A stretch of DNA of 38,912 bases from Bondarzewia mesenterica (taxonomy: Eukaryota > Basidiomycota > Agaricomycetes > Russulales > Bondarzewiaceae), in NCBI GenBank assembly GCA_004802705.1, contig SGPL01000323.1, forward strand, positions 1 through 38,912. The letters are read 5' to 3'. Of the stretch, positions 1 through 10,989 are shown piece after piece (the first letter of the stretch is position 1; each line of letters opens with the position of its first letter). Under the pieces are notes generated by a model. That model was not told the origin of the DNA. It saw nothing but the letters and a program-made list of their open reading frames with translations, and made no database searches. The position numbers and the translations under genes were made by a program.

Positions 1-905
1 AAAGCATCCTTGAGTTTATTTAGAGTGAGTGAGATTATTGATGAGATTCAGAGATGACAGCATTGCCATACAGATGAGTTCCTTGTCCTGCATCTTCAAA
101 TTATAGTCCACAGGGCACAGACTCTTCAAAATGTGAATGGCCTCATTGATCCCATGAATGAGGGCCATGATGAATAAGAGAGGGAGAATGCACCTGCAGT
201 CCAAAGTGAGCAACTGGGCAAACAGAGTGCACTTGGCTGCAGGTATTTATGCTAGAACAAACAATAGAAAGTGAAACAAGGAATATGAGACATAAGAACA
301 ATAACACAAATGAGTGGCACTATGGCACAATAACTAAAGTGAAACATATGGCCAAGTGGCACCAGAAACAAGGGAACAATGGACAGGACATCTCAAGATG
401 TTCTAAAACGCCTCAGACGATGGAGAGATGATGAATCAATGAAGAAGGCAAATACAATCGGAAAAATACGAAATAAAATGCCACAACATCAACCAAACCA
501 ACAAATTTACTAATGATACCATCAGCTGAAAAGTTATCTGTCACCTTGATCTGAAGCATCATGGAGGGTCATCAGGCTATAAGTGTAAACCCTAAGGACT
601 AATTGACAATTCACCATCTTGAAAGTGAGCATCTTCTTGTTCTGATTCTCACATAAACACAAATTGATTCTGCTCTATGAATTGTGAGGCAATATGATCA
701 CATTCTAATGTATGATCAGAATGATTACCTCCATGCAGCATTGTTCAAGAGGATCAACTGCTATCTTCACATGCTTTATGATGCTGTGTACCATCTAATC
801 ACTTATCCTGAGAATCCTTCAAGCTTTCTTGCATGAATTCCACTTATTTGCTGTTTCCTTTTCTTTAAGGATAAGTACTCATATATCACTCCAATCTAGC
901 TCATT
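1..905. other. no recognised gene
   Basis: I see no supportable gene here. A minus-strand frame of about 65 codons (16-213) is open and slightly reminiscent of retrotransposon gag, but no diagnostic motif is present. The rest is AT-rich sequence with stops in all frames. Confidence 0.5.
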
Positions 906-1026
906 GAAATGTTGTTTTAGTCATTGCCATTATCACTCCCCTTCAGAGCCTTCAGCTGCTTAATGATATCATCGGCATCAGAGTCTGTGTCAATGTTAAG
1001 TTTAGGTTCTTCATTCAACTCTAGGT

Positions 1027-1250
1027 CAGTGGCCTTTTCTTTCTCCTTTAATGATTCCTTCCCCTTCCCTTTCACTTTCCCTTTCCCTTTTCCTTCCTCT
1101 TTGATGATCTCTTCCCCTTCTGCTTTTGCTTCCACTTCCACTTCTACTTCTGCTTCTACTTCCCCTTTCCTTTTTGCTTCTGCTTCTATTTCCTCTTCCT
1201 CTTCTCCTTCTGCTTCCACTTCTGCTTCCCCTTTCTTCTCCCCTTTATTA
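1027..1250. repeat. pyrimidine-rich low-complexity tract
   Basis: The plus strand is almost entirely C and T, built from irregular repeats such as TTCTGC, TTCCAC and CCTTTCC. Read on the minus strand it gives a Glu/Lys/Ala-rich peptide (917-1219) that ends in an acidic tail. Read on the plus strand it gives a Ser/Phe/Pro-rich peptide. Open frames on both strands at once are expected of such a repeat, so neither is called a gene. It could be the charged low-complexity tail of a degraded minus-strand protein. Confidence 0.7.
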
Positions 1251-1392
1251 ATGCCAATGCTGATGCCATGCTTATTGCCTTGCCCTTGGCCTTTTGCTTG
1301 CTCTTAGCTTTCATCATTATGGTCTTCTTCTCTGACTCCTTGTGTGTCAATGCTACCTCACTATCAGTAGTGCTATAGCCTTTGAATACCAT

Positions 1393-2515
1393 GAGTTCGC
1401 AGAAGTCAGTTGCTCAGAGTGAATGACAATACCTGCCTTATTGGGACATAATGCACTGATTGTTCAAATATCATCTCTCAGTTGCTCTTGAATAATACAC
1501 ACCTTTTGAGACATAGCACACAATCTAAAATCCCCTCAAACCTTGTACATAATGTTGATCATCAATGCATTAAAGTTGTGTATCTGATTATGAATAATGT
1601 CCTGCTTTATACTGTCTGATATATAAAACATTTTAACATCTCTACTATAGCTCTATGTTTTTTATCAGTGCATTTAAGTTGGGATCTCTCATTCTGTAAT
1701 TATTTCCTGCATTTTCAAAGCATTTGAAAGGCCACATGTGTGTGATCTTATCTTCAAACTGCTTTCTTCTAATAATAATTAATCTTCCTGCTTTAAACAT
1801 TGTTAGTAGCTTGGCTCTACATTCTACATCTTAATATGTCCACCAGCAGACTCCTCAATATAGAGAAGCCTGCAAAATAGATGCTAAAATGTGTGAAAGC
1901 ATTTGCTGAGTGCTGCATCACTGCCTATATCTTACAGTTCAAGTGCCATGAGATGCTCAAAGATATATCAAGTGGGTTCAATGTGGTCTCTAGGATAGAG
2001 CTGAAGTCACTGAAAAATAGCTAAAGTGAGCCTGCCTCCTATGCATCTCAGGCTGTTCTCTCATTATGTCTTACTGGTAATAGTGGTGAATATTCATAAG
2101 AAAATAATTGAGTGGTATCTTCTTAATATTCTTACAGCAGAGAGATAGATATGTTATTTCCTGTAATACTTAGTAAATGATCTAAACATTCCCCGAGGAC
2201 ATGATGTAGCTAGCAATGGCAAATTTAGAGCTGATATATAAGCTAAAAGACTTGGGCAATTGGCATACCCAATTGGACCTGTATTGATCTTCTAAAGACT
2301 GCATAAGAATGCCTCTCAGGATAGTGGAAATATCATCAGGCTGATTTGAACAGGCACATCATGTAAGTAATTTTCATTGGCATCAACATGAAGATTGAGC
2401 ACCTTGTCACTAACATACCTATTACTGTCCTTATCCCTATTTTAATCTCAGACCGTTGAGTTCAGCCTCAAGTGTTCAGCAAGCTTCAATGACTGGCATG
2501 ATGATTTTGGATGCC
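1393..2515. other. degraded sequence upstream of the dioxygenase relic
   Basis: No domain can be recognised. The stretch may contain the decayed N-terminal part of the plus-strand dioxygenase that starts to be readable near 2521. Stops are frequent in all frames. Both TGA and TAG interrupt the only plus-strand frame with moderately long open runs. Confidence 0.4.
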
Positions 2516-2520
2516 ACCAA

Positions 2521-2998
2521 TAGCTCCAAGATTTTACTGATTCATCTGCCATCCTCAATGAAATACTAAGGATCATTCATCTCAAATAATACTTTGCTGG
2601 TATAGAATGCATCGAGAAACTTAGCGACATCACTGACATCACTGAGCTCGTTCACCATTAGCTGTCGATGTCTAATGGGATATTTGTAATTACTCAAAGG
2701 CTCACTCCACCACATCAAGATGTGAATAGCTGTGCAGAGTGGTATGACCTCCTTGCAACCATCAGCTTATACCAGAATGGCACCTTCAAGCTCCTCAACA
2801 TTGGTGTTTCATTTCAATATAACTCAGGGACTATGATTGCCCTCTGTGGCTAGATATTGACATACTCAGTCCCAAAAGTTGATGGTGAGCGAGTGTGCTT
2901 TGCCTGGTTCATGAGGAATAATGTGCATGAGCAACTAAGAATAAGGGTTAGGGGGTAAATGGAATGGCATTGGCATTTTTGTGACAGTATCAGTATCG
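2521..2998 (+). pseudogene. TET/JBP-like 2-oxoglutarate/Fe(II) dioxygenase relic
   Basis: One reading frame of about 155 codons carries the double-stranded beta-helix core of the TET/JBP-type dioxygenases that are expanded in mushroom genomes. Members of this family oxidise 5-methylcytosine. The proximal iron motif H-Q-D is present (His 2713-2715, Asp 2719-2721), followed by EWYDLLAT, a YNSGT strand and GERVCFAWFMR with the 2-oxoglutarate-binding Arg codon at 2890-2892. The distal His, normally in a HGV/HSV context, is Tyr (TAC, 2863-2865), one C-to-T change from His. Stops at about 2557, 2656, 2851 and the end of the core fit former CAA, CAG or TGG codons, so the gene is dead. The start is not visible. 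Gypsy gag begins just downstream on the same strand. In mushrooms this family is linked to KDZ transposons, one of which lies at 18.1 kb. Family call fairly secure; substrate inferred. Confidence 0.75.
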
Positions 2999-3038
2999 AC
3001 CAACACATGATAGAAATGTGAGATGAGCCTTAGAAGCT

Positions 3039-3995
3039 ATGCAGTCTCAGATCACGAGTCTTTCACTCACCAATCATGCTACACTAATCTCTACCACCAT
3101 CCTTGCTACCATTCTCGCCGATCTAACTACTTCTTGAAGTGTTGCACAGTTCAAGGACCTCAAGCCATTTAATGGTAAGGCCTCCCAAGTCAAACCCTTC
3201 TTAAATGAGATTGAGAGTGCCATCATGCTGTCTTGAACTCCTTTCTGACTAATATCGATAAAGCATGGTACTTTTAATCCTATCTCAAGTCTCAAGGATA
3301 GATCCTCCAAGTTTTAGTTTACTGCTCTCTGTCGCATCGAGAGCCCACTCCTCAATGATTGGACTGCCCTCCTCAAGCACTTCTACACCCACTTTAGTGA
3401 TCCTAATGTGAAAAACTCTGCCATATGCAGGCTTGACTCCCTCTGACAGATAGGGTCATGTAACTCTTACCTCTTTTACTTCAATGATATTTATACTTAT
3501 TTGTTTTATGCTGATGAGGTCAAGGTAGTCAAGTTCTATGAAGGTCTCAAAGACGAGGTCAAGGACCACCTCATTATCTGCCTCGACAAGCTGACTGACT
3601 TCTATAAGTACACCAAACTCTGCGTCCACATCGATAATGAGCTTCACAAGCGTGATATCAAGAAATAAACTAAAGCTAATAATAAGCCTACCAACTCACC
3701 CTACACTAAGGCTGCTCATTTAGAATGTTATTACGATCCTCTGATGCTTGCAATACCATCTCCATTCACTAAGTCTCTATCTCTCAGTGTACTAATAAAA
3801 ATTAATGCTATGCACATGGCTCAATGTCACGACCCACTTATGCCAGAAGAATGCCAACAATGACAGGACAAAGGACTCTGCATGTACTGCAAAGGTCTTG
3901 GATACAACACCAATAGTTGCCCCAACATGTCCAACTAGAAGAAGAAGGTGATCACTGCTACTGTCAATAAACACAACCCTTCAGGGAAAGTCTAA
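3039..3995 (+). pseudogene. chromovirus gag (Ty3/gypsy), RIP-degraded
   Basis: This is the structural protein of a Ty3/gypsy retrotransposon. It starts at an ATG followed by MQSQITSLSL and keeps a single frame for about 318 codons. The retrotransposon-gag core runs through FKDLKPFNGKASQVKPFLNE, then PLLNDWTALLKHFYTHF and VKFYEGLKDEVKDHL. A zinc knuckle lies at 3879-3920. Its three Cys are intact, but the His is Tyr (TAC, 3903-3905). In-frame stops (for example after IMLS, after SSKF and after DSL) all fit Gln or Arg codons changed by C-to-T. The frame runs to about 3995, then the element is interrupted. Protease resumes near 6690. The upstream edge abuts the dioxygenase relic with no 5' LTR visible. 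Confidence 0.85.
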
Positions 3996-4016
3996 CTGAC
4001 CTCCCTCTCATTTCAG

Positions 4017-6690
4017 GGTTGCCAGTGTTGTGCATTGAAGTGGTTTTTAAGTGCAAATGAAAATAACAAACAACCTAAAAGTGCAAGCAAACCTGCTTCA
4101 TTGCTTAGACCTATTCAAGTTTTTCTACTTTTCTAGAGAAACCTAGTTGTTTATTTGAGGGAGTTTTTAAGTTTCAGATCACATCTAATGGGCTAAGTCT
4201 TAGGTTACTTAAAAGCTATAAGAAGTTATGAATAAATGTAGACCTATATCAGTACGTGTGCTTTAATGATAAGAAGAAAAAAGACTTACTATAATTTCCT
4301 CATCGTAAAAAAAAATACTGAAACCTTGATAATTTCATTCTGAAAGAATCTGAACAGTGCCTTGCCTTTAGAGTACTTTTTTAAGAATGAATACGATAGA
4401 TTATCCCCATGTGAGATACTAAAGAATAGAATGATGATGATAAGAATGAGCTGATACTGCTGGAGATCTGGATTATCCACAAGAAATTCCCACTTCAAAT
4501 GGTACTCTAAATTCCTTAGAATTGGCTTAACTGACTAGCAGCTAGCTAGACTGATGAAGTTGTTATGTTTCAAGCCTGATTCTTAAGTGAGATTTTTGTT
4601 GAAGTAAAGAAATGTCTTGAAGATTAAATAAAATGATTAGCTAATTGAATTTCTTATTTTTGGGATTTTATTTCCTTAAATAAAAACTTAACCTAATTGA
4701 TCTCTTAAACTATGACTGTTCTTTGAGAGATTCTCAATTACATTTAAAGGAGTTTTTTTATTTTATTCTTCTACCTTTGAGGTCATACCTCTTCTTCTTT
4801 TATATGTTTGAGAAGGGGCTATGTATGTACAAATAGAAATAAATTATGAAGGGCTAGGCTTAACTAAAACAGATAAATTTGAATTTAAAAGCTGTGCTGA
4901 AATAGGGATAAAGAAATTCCCTATTTATGTGCCTCTCTTTGATTGCTGTAGAACTATGCAAAGCTATGCTAAGGCTAGACCAAGACTGTGCAAAGCTGTC
5001 TCCTAGTTCATGAACTTGTGACTTTAGTCCAGGTTTTTAGGTTATCATGCATTTCCATCTTGATAACTCTTTAAATTAAATGTAATTTGTATAGTAAGAT
5101 AAGAAAATAAAGAATAAATGCTATTTAAGTCTCAATCTTTAAGAATTTTCAGTATTCATTGCTCTTGATAATGACTGAGTCTTTAGAAATTTATCCTTCA
5201 ATAAATAGAACTATATCGACCTTGTGTATATAGTTGAGTCATGAAAACATTAAGTGGGGAGTTTTTTGAAATATTCTAAGCATAAATAAATAACTAATAT
5301 AACATATAGGGGGGAAGTAAGGTGAATTCTATCGATATCTGCTTGTAAAGAGTATGAAGCAGGAGTTTTAAAATAAACAAATAAAAACAAATAAATAAAA
5401 AACTAATTGAGCCTATAAGATAATCAAATAAGTAAAAACAAGTAGCGCAATAGCAAAAGAATGACAAATAGTGATAACAATCATGTTAATTAAAAAATAA
5501 ATTTTAATGATGCGCACCTGTCCTCATCTGCCTCAACTTCTACTTAGCCTTCTTATCAGCTTATAGGTAGAGACGATGGGCTTGAGAAGGATGGCTTGAA
5601 TGGATAATGAGCTAAGATCAAAACTAAAAAAAAGAATGTGCATATTGCTTACTTTACTAATCATCCATCATCAATCTTCTCTTGTGCCCCTCTCATAACC
5701 TTGTAGTCACATAGCAACTAGTCTCCTTGCTCATCTCTATGCATACCAAGATCTTGATGAACTAATCTGAAAAAGGCACAAATATACTGATGAATTCATT
5801 GATGTCAGACTCATGTAAGCAAATTATCAACAGTGACTCAGAGTAAGCTTAGTTCATGCTCAGTGAATATGAAGAAGAGGCTATAGAGATCATCACATAA
5901 GAGGAGGTGTTGAACTGCATATGTGGAAGTGGAAGATGAGGTTTCAACAATGAAGGTAGAATAAAGAAATATAATAAAGGGGCAATCATGGATGATCTCA
6001 TAAGAAAGATGACATTGGTAGGTAGTCTGAGTGAGTAAGGATGCAAGTAAAGGAGGAGTTAAGGAATGAACTGTAGAGAGCAAATCAAAAGAAAAGTGAG
6101 ACAAAGAGAAAGGCTTGAATAAAAAGAATAATATCAGATCAAGAAATACAGGAGACACAGTAGGAGGAGGAAGATAAATCCCCTTTAACGAGAGAGGAGG
6201 AGTATCAAGAGACATTAGGAGAATGAGGAACTCAAGGTGTAATTTCCCTCATTTTTATATATAATTAAAATGTGCAGTCTCTGTTCTCGATCAGCTTCCT
6301 TATTCGATAGGGTTTCAGTTGGTCTCACCTTTCATCTAAGATCATGTCTCTACTTTTGTTTTGTTTTAGGGTTCTCCACATCTTCTTGTTGATTACCATT
6401 CTTCTTTTCTCTTTTTGGATCACTGTCTTACTTCTTTGCTTCTTGATTGCTATCTGGCCCTGTTATGTCTTTAAAATTCTCCATTCAAAACTATTCTTGA
6501 TGAGTCTGTAATCTCAGCATTCTTTGTCATTATCTGATCTTCTCAAATTTTGTCTTGATAATCATCATTTGACTATTTTTAGTTTTAAACAATTTTGGAG
6601 TATGACACCAGCTGATGATGAGACACGTTCACTACTATCAGCACCACTGTTAGAACTCAAGTACACTCGCATGAGTAACAGAGCATATGC
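4017..6690. mobile_element. insertion splitting gag from protease
   Basis: Between gag (ending about 4015) and protease (resuming about 6690) lie some 2.7 kb that do not read as chromovirus. The left end contains the tail block of a copia-like element (4070-4163). The middle is AT-rich, and the right part (about 6220-6680) is T-rich and less decayed. A minus-strand frame of 125 codons (5838-6215) is hydrophobic and Ser/Phe/Leu-rich with no motif, and I do not call it a gene. The insertion is probably a decayed copia-like element or several nested fragments. The borders are approximate. Confidence 0.45.
4070..4163 (+). repeat. copia-like tail block, copy 1
   Basis: This block aligns by eye with 27345-27440 on the same strand. 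The best-matched part ends in CCTAGTTGTTTATTTGAGGG here and CCTAGTTGTTCATTTTGAGG there. The purine-rich end (TGAGGGAG) looks like a polypurine tract. Most differences are C/T or A/G, as expected if this copy was mutated by RIP and the other was not. Confidence 0.6.
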
Positions 6691-7160
6691 ACTTATTATT
6701 TTCAACAGCCCAAAGTTTATTTTTACATCCTCTACTCTGATCCTTTTCTCTCCCTCTCATTTTTTCATCTCTGTTCATTTGAATCTATCTATTCATATAC
6801 CTACATGACCTATACTCTTATTGATTTGGGCATGTAAACTTCTTGTATTTTTAAGTGCTTCACCACTCAGCATTCACTCCTATGATATCTTAAGGATATG
6901 CTTACACTCATCATGGTGATTGATGACTATTCTATTACCTTTGGATTGATCACCTAGAATGTCATCATCTAATTATCTATTTCTACTCACTCAAAAATCA
7001 TACCTTTCACTGTTATTTCTGTAAGTTACCCCATTATCCTCAGACTCAACTAGCTTATCTAACATAACCCCTGCATCGACTAGGCTGAGATGAACCTCAC
7101 TCTCGATTATTGTAGTTTAATATAAACTCACTTAGTTACCATTCATGTAAAAGGCTTCAG
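6690..7160 (+). pseudogene. chromovirus aspartic protease, degraded
   Basis: The retropepsin domain of the chromovirus polyprotein matures gag and pol in the virus-like particle. The active-site Asp is kept (GAT, 6823-6825) within TLIDLG, but the following Ser of the usual D-S-G is Leu (TTG, one C-to-T step from TCG). Downstream are PFTVISVSYPIILRLN and a D-x-A-E-M-N-L run typical of the C-terminal half (usually ILGLxWL...IDW). Stops in the frame lie at expected Gln, Lys or Trp positions. The linker to the reverse transcriptase (about 7160-7628) is broken by frameshifts. Confidence 0.7.
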
Positions 7161-7628
7161 TCTTATGCTGAACCTCTCATGACTATACCTCAACTCCATC
7201 ACTGCTCTCAGCATAAGCTTCAATCTCACCGATGCAACTTACACTGCTGTTACTTCACTTAAGCCTAGTACTATATCTTCTACCATCTCAGCTGCTATAG
7301 AGCTGATAAACCCCACCAGAATAACTCCATCTTTCTTATCATCTCTCATTGAAATGGCTATAGTCACTCCTTACCCTCACTCACCCCATCACTACCCAAA
7401 CTAAACATTTGCATCATCAGTGGATCAAAATTTCACAAAGCATGACATGCTGACCCCAACATAGTTTGCATCATCAACATGCTCTCTACTAGTTCACTTG
7501 CATATATCAATGCCATGATCACTTCACTTATTGATAACCTCGATGATAATGTACTTTTTATGGATGAGTGTATAAACACCATTTCATACAAGTATGCCAA
7601 TTATGCTAACATTGTGTTCACGCTATCA

Positions 7629-8560
7629 AAATTTGACAAATTGCCACCTTATCACAATTTTAATGTGGACATCAAACTCGAACAGGAAAAATCTCCTCTA
7701 TTTGGTCCACTCTACTAGTTCACTCCACCAGAATATGATGCACTTGTTGAACACATTAACTTGAACCTCAAATAAGGACACATTTGACAGTCGACTTCAT
7801 CTGCCACTGCTTCTGTCTTATTTATTCAAAAGAAGACCAGCAACTTATGCTTATGTGTTGACTTTTGTAGACTCAACACTATCACTAAGAAAAACTGTTA
7901 CCTTATACCATTTATGCATGATCTCTTTGGTCGTGTTCAAGGCTGTAAAATTTTCACTCTCATTGACCTTATCTCTACTTACAGCTATCTTCACATCAAA
8001 AATGATAACGAGTGGAAAACTGCTTTCTGAACACCTCTCAGACTCTTCAAGCACCTCATCATATCATATGGTCTCACCAATACACCAGTATTCTTTTAGG
8101 CTTTTATCTAAGATGTCTTATATGACCTCCTCGATGTCATCTGCATCATCTACTTGAATGACATTCTCATATTCTCGTGTACTCAGGATGAATATGACAA
8201 ATATGTCAAGATGATCCTCAACTAGCTGTGAGATGCCCACCTTTATGTCAATGCTGCTAAATGCAACTAGAATAAACTTAAAGTGGAGTTCCTTGAATAC
8301 ATCATAAGTGCTGATAGTGTCAAGATGAACCTCTAAAAGCTTAATATTATTATAAAATGGCCCGAGCTCTACTCTATTAAGGACTTACAGTTTTTTTTAA
8401 AATTTATTAACTTCTACTGCCACTTCATCGATGAATACTCTTGTATCATGATACTATTGACTGCACTGATAAAGAAGAACATCTCCTTTGAATCTTTAGA
8501 TCTCGCACGCTTAGCTTTCGAGACACTCAAACAAAAATTCACTTTTTTTTCTAATTCTCT
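7629..8560 (+). pseudogene. chromovirus reverse transcriptase, degraded
   Basis: About 300 codons stay in one frame. They show LPPYHNFNVDI at the entry, then SVLFIQKKTSNLCLCVDFCRLN (fingers), FTLIDLISTYSYLHIK (palm motif A with its Asp), the ISYGLTN region (motif B) and the catalytic box IIYLNDILIFS at about 8145-8177. The box normally reads Y-x-D-D. Here the first Asp is Asn (AAT, 8157-8159), a G-to-A change that should abolish polymerase activity. Stops occur where the family has Gln or Arg (LYQFTPPE, FFQAFI, LNQLRDAHLY, NQNKLKVEF, MNLQKL contexts). The thumb and connection (FLKFINFYCHFI) follow. Length and order fit a Ty3/gypsy RT. A frameshift lies between about 8520 and 8580. Confidence 0.9.
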
Positions 8561-8570
8561 GACACTATGA

Positions 8571-9284
8571 CTCCACACAACCATGTATAGTTATCATAAA
8601 TGCCTCTAATTTCGCACTTTTAGGTGTCTTGTAGCAACCTGATAATAACAGCATCATTCATCCCATTGGCTATTACTCTCACAAGTTCACTTCTACTAAA
8701 ATTAACTATGAGATCTATAACAAAGAACTTCTTGCTATTGTTGACACCTTTTGCAATATGTATGCCTAGTTGCTAGGCTCTCCATTTCCCATCTCTATCA
8801 TTTTAGATTAAGGAACCTTAAATTTTTCATGTCCTTGAAGATTCTTAACTATTGCTAATCTTGCTGGGCTATATATTTTTTTTTTCAATTTTGACTTCTG
8901 ACTCATTTGGGCTCTTAAAAACTTAAATATCACTAATGTACCATCTCACTGCTCTAATTTCATCCTTAAAAAGGGGAATGACACCCTACTGGTGCAGAAT
9001 CAGAGAATTCTCATAGATATTTATACAGAATGACTTTTTTCTTCACCACTATCAGATTCATCCACTGGACTAAATGAAAAGGATGGCAGAATGATGATCT
9101 GTATATTGTGAATGCACATTAGTACATAGTGTTAGAACTCTAAGTCTATGACTCCTTCCATTACTCTAGAACTCTCTGCTCTTCCTATTGGTAGCTCTCC
9201 TCCTCTACATGATCTTATTTACTTATCTGTCTATGGAGTACTACTTTATGTGTCCTCCTCCAATGAATATACAGTATCCTCATC
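8571..9284 (+). pseudogene. chromovirus RNase H and connection, degraded
   Basis: This is the RNase H domain that removes RNA from the RNA/DNA hybrid. Conserved runs are ALLGVL*Q, HPIGYYSHKFTSTKINYEIY and NKELLAIVDTF. The catalytic strand, usually V-D-A-S-D, reads I-N-A-S-N (8596-8610): both Asp are Asn through G-to-A changes. After 8830 a shifted frame reads through the usual tail (RFDF-like, then NVxNAPSHCSNF-like), which leads to the integrase. The last part (about 9020-9284) is found again at 15215-15470. The copy stops at about 9284, next to the LTR of the inverted element. Confidence 0.8.
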
Positions 9285-9303
9285 ATGCATATATGCATGT
9301 GCA

Positions 9304-9995
9304 TGTTAATAAGATGATCTTGGGGGAAGAGAGTGAGTAAAGGGAGATGGAGTTGGTATAGGCAGGTAGGTAGTATATATAATAGTTGAGGTGTACATAG
9401 TCAGGTGAAAGATAAGATGAAATGAACATACATTTGGATTGAAGGGTAAGTAAAAGTCTGAAAGAATGTATAAGGAAAGGAAGGTGATATTATGAGAGGA
9501 AATGAATAAAGCAGATGATGGAGAGAGTTGTCCTGTAATCCAACTTATACTTTCCTTAAGCCCAAGAGTTGAAGTCTTAAATGTTACAAGATGATCAGCC
9601 TATTTCCTATCTGTTTATAAAGGAAATGATCTGACTATAGAAGGGTTGCCTGCTGACATCTATGCAGGAGCAGCAGGGCCCACATTTTATAGTGTTGGCT
9701 GTGTGGCCTTGCATTCTCAATAACCCTTACTATTAGGAGCTACTCTAAGTGCCTGCTGATAGAGAGTGAGTCTATTGAGGCATACAAGTGCACATATGAA
9801 ATATGGAGTATGTTCTGAGAGGAAAAGTAGTATCAGTGAAGGGGTATGTTGAGGCATAAAATGAGTACCAGATGATGTTTTTCATGAAAGAGCCATCAGG
9901 TATTAGAAAGCTAGAGGTGATGGAGAGATGAGCTGATGTGGGGAGCAGGGTAGGTGAGAATGTAAATGAGTGCTTGGTGCTAGGGCCACCCCATA
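9304..9995 (-). mobile_element. LTR (3') of the inverted gypsy element
   Basis: Read on the minus strand, the block begins just after a purine-rich tract (GAAGGAAAGG, about 10003-10012) and ends in AACA at 9304. On the plus strand it therefore starts TGTTAATAAG and ends CCCCATA, which fits an original CCCCACA with one C-to-T change. It is about 692 bp long and purine-rich on the plus strand. It lies beyond the pol C-terminus of the minus-strand element, where a 3' LTR should be. I cannot find the matching 5' LTR at the other end (about 15.2 kb). Ends inferred from TG...CA and the polypurine tract. Confidence 0.6.
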
Positions 9996-10192
9996 ATATG
10001 CCTTTCCTTCAGCAACTAGTTCTGCTCATGACATCGTGCAAAGCACGTCAGTGGTTAGAGTTATTAGAATGTTGAAGTGGAGAAGTTCCTATCACTACTC
10101 TTCTGTGTGACAGCTTTATGTAGTTCAGATCAAGGTAAAAATGTGCTACTTAGCTATGTCATAGCATTCTTGATTTGCAACATTATGCTTGC

Positions 10193-10985
10193 TCATCTGT
10201 TAGTCTTGAGAGTGGAAATGCATGGGCAATTGGTGTGTGCAAGCCAGGTGAGAGTTTGGTAAGTCATATATAGTGGGAGCAATGTTTGTGGGGGTGATAG
10301 AGGAGGAGTAGCAGTAGCAGTAGAAAGAGCTAGAGCTAGTGGTGTTAGAGATAATTCTAGAGATGGGGTTTTATCTCTATCATTATCACTCTCATTGCTA
10401 GTCTCTATATTATCAGAGTTAGTTAGCTCTTTCTCTGTTGCCAATACTAAGTTGTTAAGGGTTGGGGTATTCAAAGTGAGGTTTGAGTAGGAGGCCAATA
10501 TGATAGAGCCATCATCTATAGCAATATCAGGATTATTAATGATGAGATCGAGCAGCATTGCTTGATTATAGGTGAGCATTATTCTGTCTCATGATGAGAA
10601 CTACCATAGGTAGTATGAGCTGAATTTGTCTAACAGGAGGTTGCCATCCAAATCTTTGAGAATATAAGAGTTGATAAGGTGATTGCAAACACAATGGAGG
10701 GCAGACTATTGTGGCATAAGTTTACTAGCTGTAGATAAGGTGAAATCAAAGGCATTTTTGATCTATACGAAGTCATAGTGGGTGAATGTTACTTCATCTA
10801 GTGTGGCATTGATGACTCATTTATCAAATTCTGCCTTTTATTTATGAGCATATTCTACTGTGAATGCATATCCATTTAGGCATTGCCATTCCGAGTAAGT
10901 GAGCAGGTGTTTAATGTCTATGATGGATGGAGATAAATTGACTAGGTTTATTGGAGATTCATAGTGTTAATGATAAGGCTGAGGG
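10193..10985 (-). pseudogene. gypsy pol C-terminus, after the integrase
   Basis: This is the region after the integrase core of the inverted element. It contains NATLDEVTFTHYDFV and NSYILKDLDGNLLLDKFS, the small beta-barrel-like domain that follows the integrase in basidiomycete gypsy elements. A frame of 128 codons (10193-10579) then continues with an acidic, Ser/Thr/Leu-rich tail (NIETSNESDNDRDKTPSLE). Several Gln and Trp codons are stops. It joins the integrase upstream and the polypurine tract and LTR downstream. Confidence 0.65.
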
Positions 10986-10989
10986 TGAG

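Noticed and set aside
16..213. 65-codon minus-strand frame resembling retrotransposon gag
   Set aside because: There is no zinc knuckle or other diagnostic motif, and the resemblance is too vague.
917..1219. 100-codon minus-strand Glu/Lys-rich protein
   Set aside because: It arises from a pyrimidine-rich repeat that is open on both strands, so it is not evidence for a gene on its own.
2440..2830. Minus-strand coding-like frame (containing ISKILELLVASKIIMPVIEA)
   Set aside because: It is the antisense of the plus-strand dioxygenase frame, which has recognisable catalytic motifs. The minus reading has none.
5838..6215. 125-codon minus-strand frame
   Set aside because: It is Ser/Leu/Phe-rich, without motif, in a purine-rich plus-strand stretch, and an overlapping second frame is also open. 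It is probably compositional.
9285..9298. Perfect 14-bp palindrome ATGCATATATGCAT beside the LTR end
   Set aside because: It is AT-rich and made of simple ATGCAT steps, easily formed by chance. No link to the LTR terminus can be shown.
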